This document shows positions 16,305 through 27,115 of a DNA stretch of 64,000 bases, in pieces. Under the pieces are notes generated by a model. That model worked only from the letters and a program-made list of their open reading frames with translations, made no database searches and was not told the origin of the DNA. The position numbers and the translations under genes were made by a program. The number at the start of each line of letters is the position of its first letter. Position 1 is the stretch's first letter. Location of the stretch: contig NZ_WTYQ01000002.1 in the NCBI RefSeq assembly GCF_009828105.1, forward strand, positions 372,001 to 436,000, given 5' to 3'. Origin of the DNA: Altericroceibacterium indicum. Lineage in GTDB: Bacteria; Pseudomonadota; Alphaproteobacteria; Sphingomonadales; Sphingomonadaceae.

Positions 16305-18884
16305 TCAAGCAACAGTGATGTTCAGCTCACCATCGCCTTCATCAATGTGCAAAGTTGACCCATCCGGCACGTCTCCGCGCAGTAACTTGTCTGCCAGAGG
16401 ATCCTGCAAATATCGTTGAACCGCGCGCTTCAACGGCCTTGCGCCATAGACAGGGTCATAGCCCACCCGGCCCAGCCAGCGCCGCGCCGCATCAGTGAGG
16501 TCGAGCACAATCTTGCGATCGGCCAGAAGTTTCTGGACCCTATCAACCTGAATATCGACAATCGGTGCCATGTCGCTCTGCCCAAGGCGATGGAACAGAA
16601 TAATCTCATCCAGCCGGTTGAGGAATTCGGGCCGGAAATGTCCACGCACAACCTCCATGACCTGCGGTTCGACATCGGCCACGTCCTGCCCCTCTTCCAG
16701 ATTGGAAAGGTACTGGCTGCCAAGGTTGGACGTCAGAATGATCAGCGTGTTGGAGAAATCCACCACACGGCCTTGCCCATCAGTCAAACGGCCATCATCA
16801 AGCACTTGAAGAAGCACGTTAAAGACATCGCTATGCGCCTTCTCGACCTCATCAAACAGGATAACCTGATAGGGACGACGGCGCACCGCTTCGGTTAAAA
16901 CACCACCTTCATCATAACCAACATAGCCTGGAGGTGCACCGATCAGGCGGGAAACTGCGTGTTTCTCCATGAATTCACTCATGTCGATCCGCACCATCGC
17001 CGTATCATCATCGAACAGGAATTCTGCCAAGGCCTTGGTCAATTCCGTCTTGCCGACACCCGTAGGCCCGAGGAACAGGAAGCTGCCCAATGGACGGTTC
17101 GGGTCCTGCAAACCGGCCCGTGCACGGCGCACAGCGCGCGACACAGCCTCAACCGCTTGCGACTGCCCAATGACCCGCTTGCCGATCACTTCTTCCATCT
17201 TGAGGAGCTTATCCCGCTCCCCTTGCATCATTCGGTCAACCGGAACACCGGTCCACCGGCTGACGATGGAGGCAATGTCTTCATCAGTCACTTCTTCGCG
17301 CAGCATCGCCGTGCTGGCGAGCGCTTGTGCCGCTTCCAGAGACTTCTCAAGCTGAGGAATCTTGCCGTAAGACAGTTCACCCGCCTTCGCGAGATCACCG
17401 CTGCGTTGAGCCTGTTCCAGCTCAATCCGCGCGTGATCCAGTTCTTCCTTGATCTTGCCTTCTGCTGCGATCTTGTCGCGCTCATTCTGCCAGCGGGTCG
17501 TCAATTCAGACGATTGCTGCTCCAGATTAGCCAGTTCTTCCCGCAAATGGGTGAGGCGATCCTTGGAAGCCGTGTCGCTTTCCTTGGTCAGCGCAGATTC
17601 TTCGATTTTGAGCTGGATAATCCGGCGATCAAGATTTTCGATTTCCTCTGGCTTGCTTTCCACTTCCATCCGGATGCGGCTCGCCGCCTCATCCATCAAA
17701 TCGATGGCTTTGTCTGGCAAGAACCGGTTAGTGATGTAGCGGTTGGAAAGCTGCGCCGCAGCCACAATTGCACCATCAGTGATGCGCACACCGTGATGCA
17801 GCTCATACTTTTCCTTGAGCCCGCGCAGGATCGAAATCGTGTCTTCCACTGTCGGTTCATCAACGAAAACAGGCTGGAAGCGCCGCTGCAATGCAGGGTC
17901 TTTCTCAACATATTTCTGATATTCGTCGAGCGTGGTGGCCCCGATGCAATGGAGTTCACCCCGCGCCAGCGCTGGCTTCAGGAGATTGCCTGCATCCATC
18001 GAACCTTCCGAAGCGCCCGCTCCGATCAGCGTGTGCATTTCATCGATGAACAGGATGATGTGGCCATCAGCGCCCTTCACTTCATCAAGCACAGCCTTCA
18101 GCCGCTCTTCGAATTCGCCGCGATATTTGGCACCCGCAATGAGAGACCCCATATCGAGCGCCATTAGCGTGCGATCCTTGAGGCTATCGGGCACATCGCC
18201 ATTGGCAATGCGCAGCGCCAACCCTTCCGCGATAGCTGTTTTACCCACGCCGGGATCACCAATCAGCACAGGATTGTTCTTGGTTCGGCGGGCGAGAATC
18301 TGCACTGTTCGGCGGATTTCCTCGTCACGGCCAATCACCGGATCAAGCTTGCCGGAACGTGCCGCTTCGGTCAGATCGCGAGCGTATTTCTTCATCGCGT
18401 CATAGGCATTTTCTGCGCTGGCAGAATCCGCGGTGCGGCCGCCACGCAGTTCTTCAATGGCCTTATTCAGCGCTTCAGGGGTCACATTGGCCGCAGCAAG
18501 CGCCTGCCCGGCCTTGGTGGTCTTGGCGAGTGTGAGTGCGAGCAGAAGGCGCTCCACCGTTACAAAACTATCACCTGATTTGGTGGCAACCTGTTCAGCC
18601 TGATCGAGCACACGCACAGCATCATTATCGAGCCCCGGCGTAGCCTGCGCCCCACCACCCGACACAGCCGGGATTTTCGACAGCGCCGCGTCCACCTCAT
18701 CACTGGCAAATTTCGCATTGCCGCCCGCACGCTGAATCAAACCGGCCGCCATGCCTTCATTATCTTCCAGCAAAGCCTTCAGCACATGCTCCGGCGTAAT
18801 CCGCTGGTGATTCATGCGAATAGCAACGGTCTGGGCGGCCTGGAGAAAGCCCTTGGCCCGATCAGTGAATTTTTCGAGATTCAT
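16305..18884 (-). CDS. clpB: ATP-dependent protein disaggregase ClpB
   Basis: An 859-residue Hsp100 protein that resolves aggregates together with DnaK. The N-domain begins [21 protein letters not shown]1 carries [15 protein letters not shown] near residue 205 and the Walker B segment [15 protein letters not shown]. The middle coiled coil with heptad-like charged residues follows at about 410-530, which marks ClpB rather than ClpA/ClpC. NBD2 carries [17 protein letters not shown] near residue 605 and [16 protein letters not shown]. Length is normal. An RpoH-like promoter match lies about 30 bases upstream. Confidence 0.97.
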   Translation of the reverse strand: MNLEKFTDRAKGFLQAAQTVAIRMNHQRITPEHVLKALLEDNEGMAAGLIQRAGGNAKFASDEVDAALSKIPAVSGGGAQATPGLDNDAVRVLDQAEQVATKSGDSFVTVERLLLALTLAKTTKAGQALAAANVTPEALNKAIEELRGGRTADSASAENAYDAMKKYARDLTEAARSGKLDPVIGRDEEIRRTVQILARRTKNNPVLIGDPGVGKTAIAEGLALRIANGDVPDSLKDRTLMALDMGSLIAGAKYRGEFEERLKAVLDEVKGADGHIILFIDEMHTLIGAGASEGSMDAGNLLKPALARGELHCIGATTLDEYQKYVEKDPALQRRFQPVFVDEPTVEDTISILRGLKEKYELHHGVRITDGAIVAAAQLSNRYITNRFLPDKAIDLMDEAASRIRMEVESKPEEIENLDRRIIQLKIEESALTKESDTASKDRLTHLREELANLEQQSSELTTRWQNERDKIAAEGKIKEELDHARIELEQAQRSGDLAKAGELSYGKIPQLEKSLEAAQALASTAMLREEVTDEDIASIVSRWTGVPVDRMMQGERDKLLKMEEVIGKRVIGQSQAVEAVSRAVRRARAGLQDPNRPLGSFLFLGPTGVGKTELTKALAEFLFDDDTAMVRIDMSEFMEKHAVSRLIGAPPGYVGYDEGGVLTEAVRRRPYQVILFDEVEKAHSDVFNVLLQVLDDGRLTDGQGRVVDFSNTLIILTSNLGSQYLSNLEEGQDVADVEPQVMEVVRGHFRPEFLNRLDEIILFHRLGQSDMAPIVDIQVDRVQKLLADRKIVLDLTDAARRWLGRVGYDPVYGARPLKRAVQRYLQDPLADKLLRGDVPDGSTLHIDEGDGELNITVA

Positions 18885-18910
18885 AGTGTATCCCTATTCC
18901 TTTCCGCATT

Positions 18911-18939
18911 CAGATAGTGTTGCGATTTAGCAACACAAG
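18911..18939 (-). promoter_or_regulatory. Candidate RpoH (heat-shock) promoter of clpB
   Basis: On the minus strand CTTGTG (18934-18939) is followed after 13 bases by ACACTATCTG (18911-18920). This is close to the alphaproteobacterial RpoH pattern CTTG...CCTATNT. Its position 27-55 bases before the clpB start fits. Two consensus bases differ, so this is a prediction. Confidence 0.45.
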
Positions 18940-19155
18940 TGCCGATGACACGAATCTTTTGCCAGGCCCTCTGTATTACCCCAGCGATGCACATCGAAGG
19001 CAGAGGTCACACTGTCCAATAGCGCAGACTGAAGCCATTCCTGCCCCTCTTGGATATTCCTTACTCAATGCCCAGAATTCGAATTTCGGGCAAAATGCAC
19101 GGTGCTGACTGAGGCGGAAAGGAAACTTGCGCTTGCTGGAATGAACCCACCAAAA

Positions 19156-19983
19156 TCAGCTTGCGATGCGGAAATTTCCAAAAAGGACATTCGCACCGTG
19201 GTTCATATTGATGGGTGCGCTGATGAAGAAATATTTGACCGGATTGTCATTGAACAATCTCGCATCGGCGATCTTCGTGCGATCAAAATAGACCTGCATC
19301 TGATCTCCTTTTACCGCAATGGAGACATGCATCACCCGATTAGCGTAGGAGGAATAGTTAAAACTCAGCGAGTGGAAATAATCCGTCACGCTACTGGAAA
19401 CGGTAGTGTTGCCGCTATAATTGGTATTCACCACAGCCAGACCCGCATCATTATAGGCATCCTGCACATAGGAACGGACGCTGTTATTCGCGGTAAACCC
19501 AAAGGGCATTCCGCTAAGGTCACGCGTTTGATCCGCCGCCACCACAATATCGAATTCGATGGTGAAATTCGCCGGCAATTGGGGCGGGGTTTCCAGCTTA
19601 TAGGTGGCAAACTTCTGCAACGACAGCCATTTGCCGGGCAACCCATTGACGCTGACAACCGAGCCAGAACCGTTGGTTTTCCACTCCGCTGGCATCGCAC
19701 CGATTTTCACATCAGCGAAATCATCCTGAACCAGCGTAGTGGTGCCAGGCGTAAAATCGAAACCCTCATTGATCTGCAATCTGGATGAAGCGGGCTGATC
19801 CTGATCCATCTGTTCAGCCGGAGCGCCTTCTTCACCGCGAACCGTCCGCTCGACTTCCTTCTCCACACGTTTCTTCACCGTGCCAAGCAGGTTACCCCAT
19901 TGCGCAAAAGCGGGTGCCGGAAGCGCCAGCAGCGATCCAGCTAACAGAGCAAAAGCAAACGTACGGGAATTATTTTGCGGCAT
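19156..19983 (-). CDS. Secreted protein of unknown function, lectin-like beta fold suspected
   Basis: A 275-residue protein with a signal peptide (residues 1-27, cleavage after PAFAQ). After a charged linker (VKKRVEKEVERTVRGEEGA) the body is beta-rich: FTIEFDIVVAADQ, MHVSIAVKGDQMQVYFDRTK and a closing VLFGNFRIAS. The order of strands, with a thin-fold YxF repeat, recalls concanavalin-like domains that accompany some OmpA-domain proteins. No OmpA domain is present here, so it is either a truncated relative or a free form. I cannot assign a function. It is divergent from the M16 peptidase. Confidence 0.7.
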   Translation of the reverse strand: MPQNNSRTFAFALLAGSLLALPAPAFAQWGNLLGTVKKRVEKEVERTVRGEEGAPAEQMDQDQPASSRLQINEGFDFTPGTTTLVQDDFADVKIGAMPAEWKTNGSGSVVSVNGLPGKWLSLQKFATYKLETPPQLPANFTIEFDIVVAADQTRDLSGMPFGFTANNSVRSYVQDAYNDAGLAVVNTNYSGNTTVSSSVTDYFHSLSFNYSSYANRVMHVSIAVKGDQMQVYFDRTKIADARLFNDNPVKYFFISAPINMNHGANVLFGNFRIAS

Positions 19984-20197
19984 GAGGTCTCCTGAATATT
20001 GGTTGAGCTTTGACTGAACGCCAATATGTTTATGCCACTGCGTTAAATCGCGACCAACCTTATTTTCAAGTATTTAACTGAGCATTTCATGCTTTGAAAA
20101 AGCACGAACCATCGCAGTTTTGTCCCAAGCCTTTCATTTTGAAGCGACACGTTTCGTGTTAAAAACATGCCTTGATTCTCTTTAGGGGCTTTAACAG

Positions 20198-23092
20198 ATG
20201 CGCCGTTTTCAGCTTTCCGCTGCTCTTCCTCTTGTACTGGCATGCCTTGCCATATCCTCCACACCGGCAGTGGCACGCGAAACACCCGCCATCACACAGC
20301 CAGGTGAAACCCCGACACAAACAGCCGCAGCAGCACCACTTTCCGAACTCGTCGATCAGGTGAATATTCCCTATGAACGTTTCACGCTTGCCAATGGCCT
20401 GACCACTCTCGTCCACACCGATCGGAAAGCGCCGGTGGTTGGCGTCACCATTTATTACCGGGTCGGCTCGAAGAACGAACCTGAAGGCAAGACCGGTTTT
20501 GCCCATCTGTTTGAACATCTGATGTTCGGTGGCAGTGAAAACGTGCCTAATTTCGACATTCCGCTGGAAGCTGCCGGTTCAACCAGCACCAATGGCTCCA
20601 CCTGGTATGACCGGACGAATTATGTCGAAACCGTCCCCACTGGCGCGGTTGATCTGGCCTTGTTCATGGAAAGTGACCGGATGGGTCACCTGCTCGGCGC
20701 GGTCAGTCAGGACAAGCTCGATAAGCAGCGCGGCGTGGTGCAGAATGAAAAGCGCCAGGGCGACAACCAGCCTTATGGCCTTGCAGAATATGCGATTGGT
20801 GACGGCTTGCTGCCAGTAGGCCATCCTTATCGCCATTCCACCATCGGTTCGATGGCCGATCTTGACGCTGCCAGCCTGAGCGATGTGCGCAATTGGTTTA
20901 TCAACCACTATGGTCCGAACAATGTCGTAGTGGCACTGGCTGGCGATATTGATGCGGCCACTGCGAAGGCCAAGGTTCAAAAATGGTTCGGCGATATTCC
21001 GCGCGGGCCGGAAGTGGCCAAAATCTCCGCCGAACCCGTCACTTTGGCGGCGCCTGTCAGCCGGGAAATGACCGACCAGGTACCCGTCACCCGCATTTAC
21101 CGCGCCTGGACAGGCCCTGCGCTCACCAGCGCCGATTCCGTTCCACTTTCGGTTGGCATGTATGTATTGGGTGGGCTGGCGAGTTCGCGGCTCGACAATG
21201 CTCTGGTACGTGATGAACAGCTGGCTGTCAGCGTATCGGCCTCCGCTCAGCAGCATGAACAGCTTGGCTTTCTTCAAGTGCAGATGGATGTGAAACCCGG
21301 CGTAGACCGAGCAAAAGCGGAACAGAGGCTGGATCAGCTTATCACACAATTCGTGCAGCAAGGCCCCAATGCTGATGAGCTTTCCCGCGCTGCCACGGAA
21401 ATTGTCTCCCAGCAAATTGGCGCACTCGAATTGGTCGGCGGATTTTCCGGCAAGGGCGCAACTCTTGCGGAAGGTTTGCTCTACGCCGATGATCCTGACC
21501 TCTATAAGAAACAGCTTCAGCAAATGGCGAGCCTTACGCCCGCAGAAGTGAAAGCGGCCATGCAGCGCTGGCTGTCACGCCCGGTTTACAGTCTGGCAAT
21601 CGTGCCCGGTGAACGGACCGAAGATGGCGCGACCATGGGTGGGTGGAGCGATGATGGCACCGCCCCTGCGGCCAAGCCAGCCAAGCCCGACAAAACCGTC
21701 GCAACGGCACAAGCGGTGAAGGCCGAAAAGCGCACGCCGCCCGCATTGGGCGACACCCCTGCCCTCACTTTCCCGGCGATTGAACGCACGACTTTGTCCA
21801 ATGGCATTGAAGTAGCCCTTGCCCGCCGAACGGCCATTCCCAAGGTCAGCATCGCGCTTGAATTTGATGCAGGATACGCCGCGGACGGGCAGGCAAGTGC
21901 TGGTACGCAGTCCATGATGATGGACATGCTGATGGAAGGCACCACCACCCGCAGCGCAATCCAGATTGCAGAGGAACAGGAACGCCTCGGCGCATCACTT
22001 TCCACCGGAGCGAGCCTCGACAACTCGACTGTGATGCTGACAGCGCTCACCTCCAATCTTGCCCCATCACTTGAACTAATGGCCGATGTCACGCGCAACC
22101 CCGCTTTTGCGGCCTCTGAAGTGGATCGGGTGAAGGGGCAGCGCCTGGCCGATATTGCGCAAGCCGAGGCATCCCCCTTTGGCTTGGCTCAACGGGCTAT
22201 GGGGCCAATTCTGTATGGCGACCATCACCCCTATGGCACAGTAGGCGCGCTGGGCACGACCGCAGTTGTGGAAGCGCTCTCACCCGCCATTCTGGAACAA
22301 GCCCATGCGAAATGGCTGCGCCCGGACCTCGCCCGCATCACCGTAGTGGGCGATGTGACAATGGCAGAGCTGAAACCGCAATTGGAGAAGGTTTTTGGCC
22401 AATGGGCCGTGCCCGCTTCCGCCAAGCCAGTGAAGGATCTTACCGGCGCGATCCCCAGTGCGCAGCAGCGCATCATCATGATCGACCGGCCCAACTCCCC
22501 GCAAAGTGTGCTCTATTTCGGGCGGGTTCTACCCATCACCGGGCATGACAAGGGCCTCGAAGCGCTTGATCTGGCCAATGAAGTGATTGGCAACGGTTTC
22601 CTCTCCCGCCTCAACAGCGATTTGCGCGAAGACAAGGGTTGGACCTACGGCATCAGCAGCGCCATCACCGACAGCATGGGGCCACGCGCTTTCAAAGTGG
22701 CAACACCTGTGCAGGCTGACCGGACAGGCGATTCCATCAAGCTGATCCTTGCTGATATGGCCGCATTCCCTGCCAAGGACCCGGTCAATGAAGTTGAGCT
22801 TCAGCGCGTGACGGAAGGCAATATTCGCGGTCTTCCAAACCGTTTCCAAACCAATGGGCAAGTACTGGGCGCGATTATCGAGAACACCGAATTTGGCCGC
22901 CCCGATGATTATTACACCAAGCTCCCGGCAATTTATGAAGCGATTGATGGTGCAGCGATCGACACCGCTGCCAGCACCTATCTCCAGCCCGGCAAGATGG
23001 TGATCGTGGTGGTGGGCGACCGTAAAGTGGTTGAACCGCAGCTCAAGGATCTCGGCATTCCGGTGCAATATGTTGAGGGTGGCGCGCAGTAA
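20198..23092 (+). CDS. M16-family zinc metallopeptidase, two-domain periplasmic protein
   Basis: A 964-residue protein with a signal peptide (about 1-27). The first M16 domain has the zinc motif HLFEHLMFGGSENVP (HxxEH, about residue 106) and the downstream Glu in VVQNEKRQGDNQPYG. The second domain begins at about residue 520 (VALARRTAIPKVSIALEFDA) and lacks HxxEH at the same position, so it is the usual inactive partner. A proline/lysine-rich linker (APAAKPAKPDKTVATAQ) joins them. Such pitrilysin-type proteins degrade short peptides in the periplasm. The substrate is unknown. Confidence 0.93.
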   Translation: MRRFQLSAALPLVLACLAISSTPAVARETPAITQPGETPTQTAAAAPLSELVDQVNIPYERFTLANGLTTLVHTDRKAPVVGVTIYYRVGSKNEPEGKTGFAHLFEHLMFGGSENVPNFDIPLEAAGSTSTNGSTWYDRTNYVETVPTGAVDLALFMESDRMGHLLGAVSQDKLDKQRGVVQNEKRQGDNQPYGLAEYAIGDGLLPVGHPYRHSTIGSMADLDAASLSDVRNWFINHYGPNNVVVALAGDIDAATAKAKVQKWFGDIPRGPEVAKISAEPVTLAAPVSREMTDQVPVTRIYRAWTGPALTSADSVPLSVGMYVLGGLASSRLDNALVRDEQLAVSVSASAQQHEQLGFLQVQMDVKPGVDRAKAEQRLDQLITQFVQQGPNADELSRAATEIVSQQIGALELVGGFSGKGATLAEGLLYADDPDLYKKQLQQMASLTPAEVKAAMQRWLSRPVYSLAIVPGERTEDGATMGGWSDDGTAPAAKPAKPDKTVATAQAVKAEKRTPPALGDTPALTFPAIERTTLSNGIEVALARRTAIPKVSIALEFDAGYAADGQASAGTQSMMMDMLMEGTTTRSAIQIAEEQERLGASLSTGASLDNSTVMLTALTSNLAPSLELMADVTRNPAFAASEVDRVKGQRLADIAQAEASPFGLAQRAMGPILYGDHHPYGTVGALGTTAVVEALSPAILEQAHAKWLRPDLARITVVGDVTMAELKPQLEKVFGQWAVPASAKPVKDLTGAIPSAQQRIIMIDRPNSPQSVLYFGRVLPITGHDKGLEALDLANEVIGNGFLSRLNSDLREDKGWTYGISSAITDSMGPRAFKVATPVQADRTGDSIKLILADMAAFPAKDPVNEVELQRVTEGNIRGLPNRFQTNGQVLGAIIENTEFGRPDDYYTKLPAIYEAIDGAAIDTAASTYLQPGKMVIVVVGDRKVVEPQLKDLGIPVQYVEGGAQ

Positions 23093-23110
23093 GCGCCTTC
23101 ACCAGCAAAC

Positions 23111-23142
23111 AAAAGGGCGGCCCAATCGGAGCCGCCCTTTTA
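23111..23142. terminator. Bidirectional terminator between the M16 gene and trmL
   Basis: AAAAGGGCGGC (23111-23121) pairs with GCCGCCCTTTT (23131-23141), giving A and T tracts on both sides. It can serve both convergent genes. Its arms are near-identical to those of the terminator at 48101-48137. Confidence 0.88.
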
Positions 23143-23161
23143 TATCCACTGATAGTCTGGC

Positions 23162-23647
23162 CTATCCGCAATATTGCCCGCGCAAGGCCTGATAGGCCAC
23201 CGCCGTCGCGGTATTGGCCAGATTGAGCGAGCGAATCTTGTCGGAGCGCATCGGCAGATGAAACAGCCGCGTTTCATGCGCCTTCACAATCTCTTTGGGC
23301 AAACCCTTCGTTTCCCGGCCAAACACCAGATAGGCATCATCAGGATAGGTCGGCTCATAAAAGCTGCGTGAACCATATTCTTCAAACAGAAAAAGCTGGT
23401 CATCACGCGGAGCGCGCGCGGCGATGAAATCGTCCCAACTGGCAAATTCCGTCAACCGGATATGCTGCCAGTAATCGAGGCCAGAGCGCTTCACCCTTTT
23501 GTCCGAAATTTCGAAACCCAGCGGGTGTATCAAAATCAGTTCCAGATCCAGCGCGACGCAGGTGCGGCCCACCGCCCCGGTATTGCCGGGGATTTCAGGG
23601 TGGACCAGCACCATGGCCATGCCGCGCTTGGAGGAAGGCGCGCTCAT
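23162..23647 (-). CDS. trmL: tRNA (cytidine(34)-2'-O)-methyltransferase
   Basis: A 161-residue SPOUT methyltransferase that 2'-O-methylates the wobble base of certain leucine tRNAs. The knot region is visible as VLVHPEIPGNTGAVGRTC at the N-terminus, the mid segment YLVFGRETKGLPKEI and the closing RSLNLANTATAVAY. The short length indicates TrmL rather than TrmH. It lies 14 bases after gatB on the same strand, so it is probably the last gene of the gatCAB transcript. Confidence 0.92.
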   Translation of the reverse strand: MSAPSSKRGMAMVLVHPEIPGNTGAVGRTCVALDLELILIHPLGFEISDKRVKRSGLDYWQHIRLTEFASWDDFIAARAPRDDQLFLFEEYGSRSFYEPTYPDDAYLVFGRETKGLPKEIVKAHETRLFHLPMRSDKIRSLNLANTATAVAYQALRGQYCG

Positions 23648-23660
23648 TGATCAGCCTTGC

Positions 23661-25157
23661 TTAGCCGAGCTTCTGCTTCAGAAGTTCGTTCACCACGGCT
23701 GGATTGCCCTTGCCCTGCATTGCCTTCATGGTCTGTCCCACGAAGAAGCCGAAGAGCTTGTCCTTGCCGCCGCGATATTGTTCCACCTTGTCCTGATTGG
23801 CCGCCAGAACTTCATCGATCTTGGCTTCGATTGCGCCCGTATCAGAGACCTGCTTCAGCCCTTCGGCTTCGGCAATTTCTTCCGCATCACGGCCCGTTTT
23901 CAAGACAATCTCGTAGATTTCCTTGGCCTGACCGCCCGAAATTTCGCCGGCATCCTGCATCTTGAGGATTTTCGCCTGCGCTTCAGCAGTGGAATAGGCC
24001 GGATTGGCTTCATCGCCCAAGGATTTCAGAACGCCCGGCGCAATGGAAAGCGACCAATTGGCCACCTGTGTTGCGAGCGCCGATTCATCTTTGCCGAGAA
24101 TTTTCGCCGTTTCAGCCAGCAGCGTTTCAAACCGGCCGAAAGTCTCCACCTCAGCGGTGAGTTCACGGGCATTATAAACACTCAGGCCCAATTTCTCGAT
24201 ATAACGCGCGCGTTTGGCATCCGGCAGTTCCGGGAGGCTGGCCTTGCAATCTTCCAGAAACGCATCGTCCAACTCTACCGGCAGCAGATCGGGATCGGGA
24301 AAGTAGCGATAATCATGCGCATCTTCCTTACTGCGCATAGAGCGTGTGGTGCCGCTGGTGGGATCAAACAGGCGCGTTTCCTGTACCACTGTGCCACCAT
24401 CTTCGATCAGATCGACCTGACGCTGTGCTTCGACCTCAACCACCTGCATCACAAAGCGGACCGAGTTCACATTCTTTGTTTCTGTGCGCGTGCCCAGTTC
24501 TTCACCGGGGCGGCGGACGGAAACGTTCACGTCTGCCCGCATCGAGCCCTGATCCATATTGCCGTCGCAAGAGCCGACATAGCGCAGGATCGAACGCAAT
24601 TTGGCGAGATAGGCCCCGGCTTCGGCAGGCGAAGTCATATCCGGGCGGCTGACGATTTCCATCAGCGCCACGCCGCAACGGTTGAGATCGACATAGGACA
24701 TCGTCGGATGCTGATCATGCATCAGCTTGCCCGCATCCTGTTCAACATGGATGCGCTCAATCCCGATCACCTTGTCTTCAGGCAGGCCGGCCTTTTCATC
24801 CGCTTCGATCAGCAATTCGCCTTCGCCCACGATGGGGTGATAAAGCTGGCTGATCTGATAGCCCTGCGGCAAATCGGCATAGAAGTAGTTCTTGCGATCA
24901 AAGCGCGAATATTTGTTGATCTGCGCGTTGATCGCCATGCCGGTGCGCACCGCCTGACGGATGCATTCCTGATTGGGGACGGGCAACATGCCGGGCATGG
25001 CCGCATCAATCAGCGAAACCTGCGTGTTCGGCTCAGCACCAAACTGCGTCGAGGAAGACGAAAACAGTTTCGCCTCAGATGTGACCTGCGCATGAACTTC
25101 AAGGCCAATAACGACCTCCCATTCACCCGTTGCGCCCTGAATACGATAATTGCTCAT
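23661..25157 (-). CDS. gatB: Asp-tRNA(Asn)/Glu-tRNA(Gln) amidotransferase subunit B
   Basis: A 498-residue subunit that binds the misacylated tRNA and activates Glu/Asp by phosphorylation. Recognisable segments are [20 protein letters not shown] at the N-terminus, [36 protein letters not shown] and the C-terminal YqeY-type tail ([17 protein letters not shown]). ATG at 25157 is chosen; it is 1 base from the gatA stop, so translation is coupled. A longer frame to 25220 lacks support. Confidence 0.97.
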   Translation of the reverse strand: MSNYRIQGATGEWEVVIGLEVHAQVTSEAKLFSSSSTQFGAEPNTQVSLIDAAMPGMLPVPNQECIRQAVRTGMAINAQINKYSRFDRKNYFYADLPQGYQISQLYHPIVGEGELLIEADEKAGLPEDKVIGIERIHVEQDAGKLMHDQHPTMSYVDLNRCGVALMEIVSRPDMTSPAEAGAYLAKLRSILRYVGSCDGNMDQGSMRADVNVSVRRPGEELGTRTETKNVNSVRFVMQVVEVEAQRQVDLIEDGGTVVQETRLFDPTSGTTRSMRSKEDAHDYRYFPDPDLLPVELDDAFLEDCKASLPELPDAKRARYIEKLGLSVYNARELTAEVETFGRFETLLAETAKILGKDESALATQVANWSLSIAPGVLKSLGDEANPAYSTAEAQAKILKMQDAGEISGGQAKEIYEIVLKTGRDAEEIAEAEGLKQVSDTGAIEAKIDEVLAANQDKVEQYRGGKDKLFGFFVGQTMKAMQGKGNPAVVNELLKQKLG

Positions 25158-25158
25158 C

Positions 25159-26640
25159 TCACCACCACTTCTGCGGTTTAGCTGTAAAGCCAGCGCGTTC
25201 TTCCAATGCAAGGCCAGCATTCAGCACGCCCTGCTCGTCGAAGGGCTTGCCGATGATCTGCAGGCCGAGCGGCAGGCCGTCTGCGTTGAGGCCCGAGGGC
25301 ACGGACATGGCCGGAAGGCCCGCCAGTGACGCCGGAACTGAGAACACGTCGCCCATATACATTTCCAGCGGATCGCCGGTCTTTTCACCCAGCGCGAAGG
25401 CGGCTGTGGGGGCTGTCGGCGCGAGGATCACGTCGCATTGTTCAAACGCGCTCATAAAGTCGCGCTGCACCAGCGTGCGGACCTTCTGGGCCTGCGTGTA
25501 ATAGGCATCATAGAAACCAGCGGACAGCACATAGGTGCCGATCAGAATGCGGCGCTTGACCTCATCACCAAAACCGGCCGCGCGGGTGGCGGCATACATG
25601 TCCTGAAGGTTTGCGCCTTCGGGAAGGTCGCGCAGGCCATAACGCACACCATCATAGCGCGCGAGGTTGGAGGAGGCTTCCGCAGGGGCAATGATGTAAT
25701 AAGACGCCAGCGCATATTTCGTATGCGGCAGGCTGATATCCACCACTTCGGCCCCGGCATCTTTCAGCCACTGAATGCCATCATCCCATGCCTTGGCGAC
25801 ATCGGCGGCAAGGCCGTCCATCCGGTATTCCTTGGGGATGCCGATTTTCTTGCCCGTAAGATCAGAGCTGAGCGCCGCTTCCCAATCGGGCACCGGCAGA
25901 TCAAGGCTGGTGGAATCCTTGGGGTCGAAACCGGCCATGGCTTCCAGCATGATCGCGCAATCGGTGACATCCTTGGCCATCGGCCCCGCCTGATCGAGCG
26001 AGGATGCAAAGGCGACAATGCCCCAGCGGGAGCAACGGCCATAGGTCGGCTTGATACCGGTGATGCCGGTGAAGGCCGCTGGCTGGCGGATCGAACCGCC
26101 GGTATCCGTGCCAGTGGCCGCAGGCGCAAGGCGCGCAGCAACCGCAGCACTGGAACCACCAGATGAGCCACCGGGAGCCAGCTTCGCATCGCTGCCCTGC
26201 TTGCGCCAGGGGCTGACCACTTCACCGAAATAGGAGCTTTCATTGGAAGAGCCCATGGCGAACTGATCGAGATTCAGTTTGCCGAGCATCCCCGCACCCG
26301 CTTCCCACAATTTGCGGCTGACGGTGCTTTCATATTCGGGCTTGAACCCTTCGAGAATATGGCTCGCGGCAGAGGTCTGCACGCCCTGTGTGGCGAAGAG
26401 ATCCTTCACGCCGATGGGCACGCCCGCCATGGAACCGAGTTCTTCGCCCTTAGCACGCGCGGCATCAACCGCATCAGCGGCTTTCAGGGCATGGTCAGGT
26501 GTGGCGGTGATGAAAGCGTTCAGCGCTTCGGCTGAGGCGATATTGGCATTGAAGCCTTCCGCAACTTCGCGCGCGGAGAAGTCCCCCGCTTTCACGCCTT
26601 CGCGGATGGCCTTGATGCCCAGTTCAGTGAGTTCGGTCAC
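25159..26640 (-). CDS. gatA: Asp-tRNA(Asn)/Glu-tRNA(Gln) amidotransferase subunit A
   Basis: A 493-residue amidase-signature enzyme that releases ammonia from glutamine for transamidation. The Ser-cisSer-Lys active site is visible: Lys in [12 protein letters not shown], the first serine in [15 protein letters not shown] and the second in TGSD-type [18 protein letters not shown] at 26640 (peptide start VTELTELG) is chosen because AGGA lies 8 bases before it and because homologues start there. A longer frame to 26811 would run through the palindromic repeat remnant and is unlikely. Confidence 0.95.
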   Translation of the reverse strand: MTELTELGIKAIREGVKAGDFSAREVAEGFNANIASAEALNAFITATPDHALKAADAVDAARAKGEELGSMAGVPIGVKDLFATQGVQTSAASHILEGFKPEYESTVSRKLWEAGAGMLGKLNLDQFAMGSSNESSYFGEVVSPWRKQGSDAKLAPGGSSGGSSAAVAARLAPAATGTDTGGSIRQPAAFTGITGIKPTYGRCSRWGIVAFASSLDQAGPMAKDVTDCAIMLEAMAGFDPKDSTSLDLPVPDWEAALSSDLTGKKIGIPKEYRMDGLAADVAKAWDDGIQWLKDAGAEVVDISLPHTKYALASYYIIAPAEASSNLARYDGVRYGLRDLPEGANLQDMYAATRAAGFGDEVKRRILIGTYVLSAGFYDAYYTQAQKVRTLVQRDFMSAFEQCDVILAPTAPTAAFALGEKTGDPLEMYMGDVFSVPASLAGLPAMSVPSGLNADGLPLGLQIIGKPFDEQGVLNAGLALEERAGFTAKPQKWW

Positions 26641-26674
26641 AATTCGTGTCCTGATATTCCGAGATAGGTAGCAG

Positions 26675-26698
26675 CCACTCCGCAGCGGGAATGACGAG
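26675..26698. repeat. Remnant of the TCATTCCCGC palindromic repeat family
   Basis: The segment CACTCCGCAGCGGGAATGACG ends in the same GCGGGAATGACG arm seen in the copies inside and after valS (36837-36906 and 38295-38321). Only the right arm is well kept. It lies in the 70-base gatC-gatA gap. Confidence 0.6.
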
Positions 26699-26710
26699 AA
26701 ATCACGCGCG

Positions 26711-27013
26711 TCACTCGATGACTTTGGGCACACCAAAGAAGCCATGTTCGGCAACTGGTGCATTGGCCAAAATCTTGTCTCTGATGCCGCCGCCGGTGAG
26801 CGGGTCAGCATTCACTGCATCTGCGCGCAGGCGCAGCTTGTTGGGGATGACGGCGGTCATCGGTTCAACACCGGACACATCCACTTCACTGAGCTGATCC
26901 ACAAAATTGAGGATCGTGTTGAACTCAGGCACCATCGTGTCGAGATCAGCCTCGCTCATATTGATGCGCGCGAGAGACGCGATTTTGGCCACAGTGGCCC
27001 TATCGACGGACAT
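26711..27013 (-). CDS. gatC: Asp-tRNA(Asn)/Glu-tRNA(Gln) amidotransferase subunit C
   Basis: A 100-residue subunit that holds GatA and GatB together. It has the standard layout: [17 protein letters not shown] at the N-terminus, [19 protein letters not shown] in the middle and the closing FFGVPKVIE. The order gatC-gatA-gatB-trmL on one strand indicates one operon. A repeat remnant lies between gatC and gatA. Confidence 0.95.
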   Translation of the reverse strand: MSVDRATVAKIASLARINMSEADLDTMVPEFNTILNFVDQLSEVDVSGVEPMTAVIPNKLRLRADAVNADPLTGGGIRDKILANAPVAEHGFFGVPKVIE

Positions 27014-27115
27014 AAGTCTTACGCCCTTTTCCTAAGAAATTCGTGATGCTTGGCGGAGTATCAGCCACTGGCGCGCGCTTCAAGCGACGCGCCATATTAT
27101 GGCTGGGCATTCAGC

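Noticed and set aside
16959-18167. Long open frame antisense to clpB (402 codons)
   Set aside because: It is fully opposite a clear clpB reading frame with intact motifs. It lacks a recognisable domain and reflects codon-bias mirroring.
18917-19155. Small genes or a gene remnant between clpB and the secreted protein
   Set aside because: Frames here are short, lack ribosome sites and show no conserved-looking domain. A minus-strand stretch reads somewhat protein-like but has no start codon. Only the clpB promoter is supported.
20579-21523. Long frame antisense to the M16 peptidase
   Set aside because: The sense frame carries the zinc motif and signal peptide. The antisense frame has no support.
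23499-25181. Long open frame antisense to gatB (560 codons)
   Set aside because: It overlaps gatB entirely, has no family-like motif and shows the amino-acid mix typical of antisense frames.
26641-26811. Longer gatA start near 26811
   Set aside because: The added 57 residues pass through the palindromic repeat remnant and do not resemble a GatA N-terminus. GTG at 26640 has a ribosome site and fits the family.
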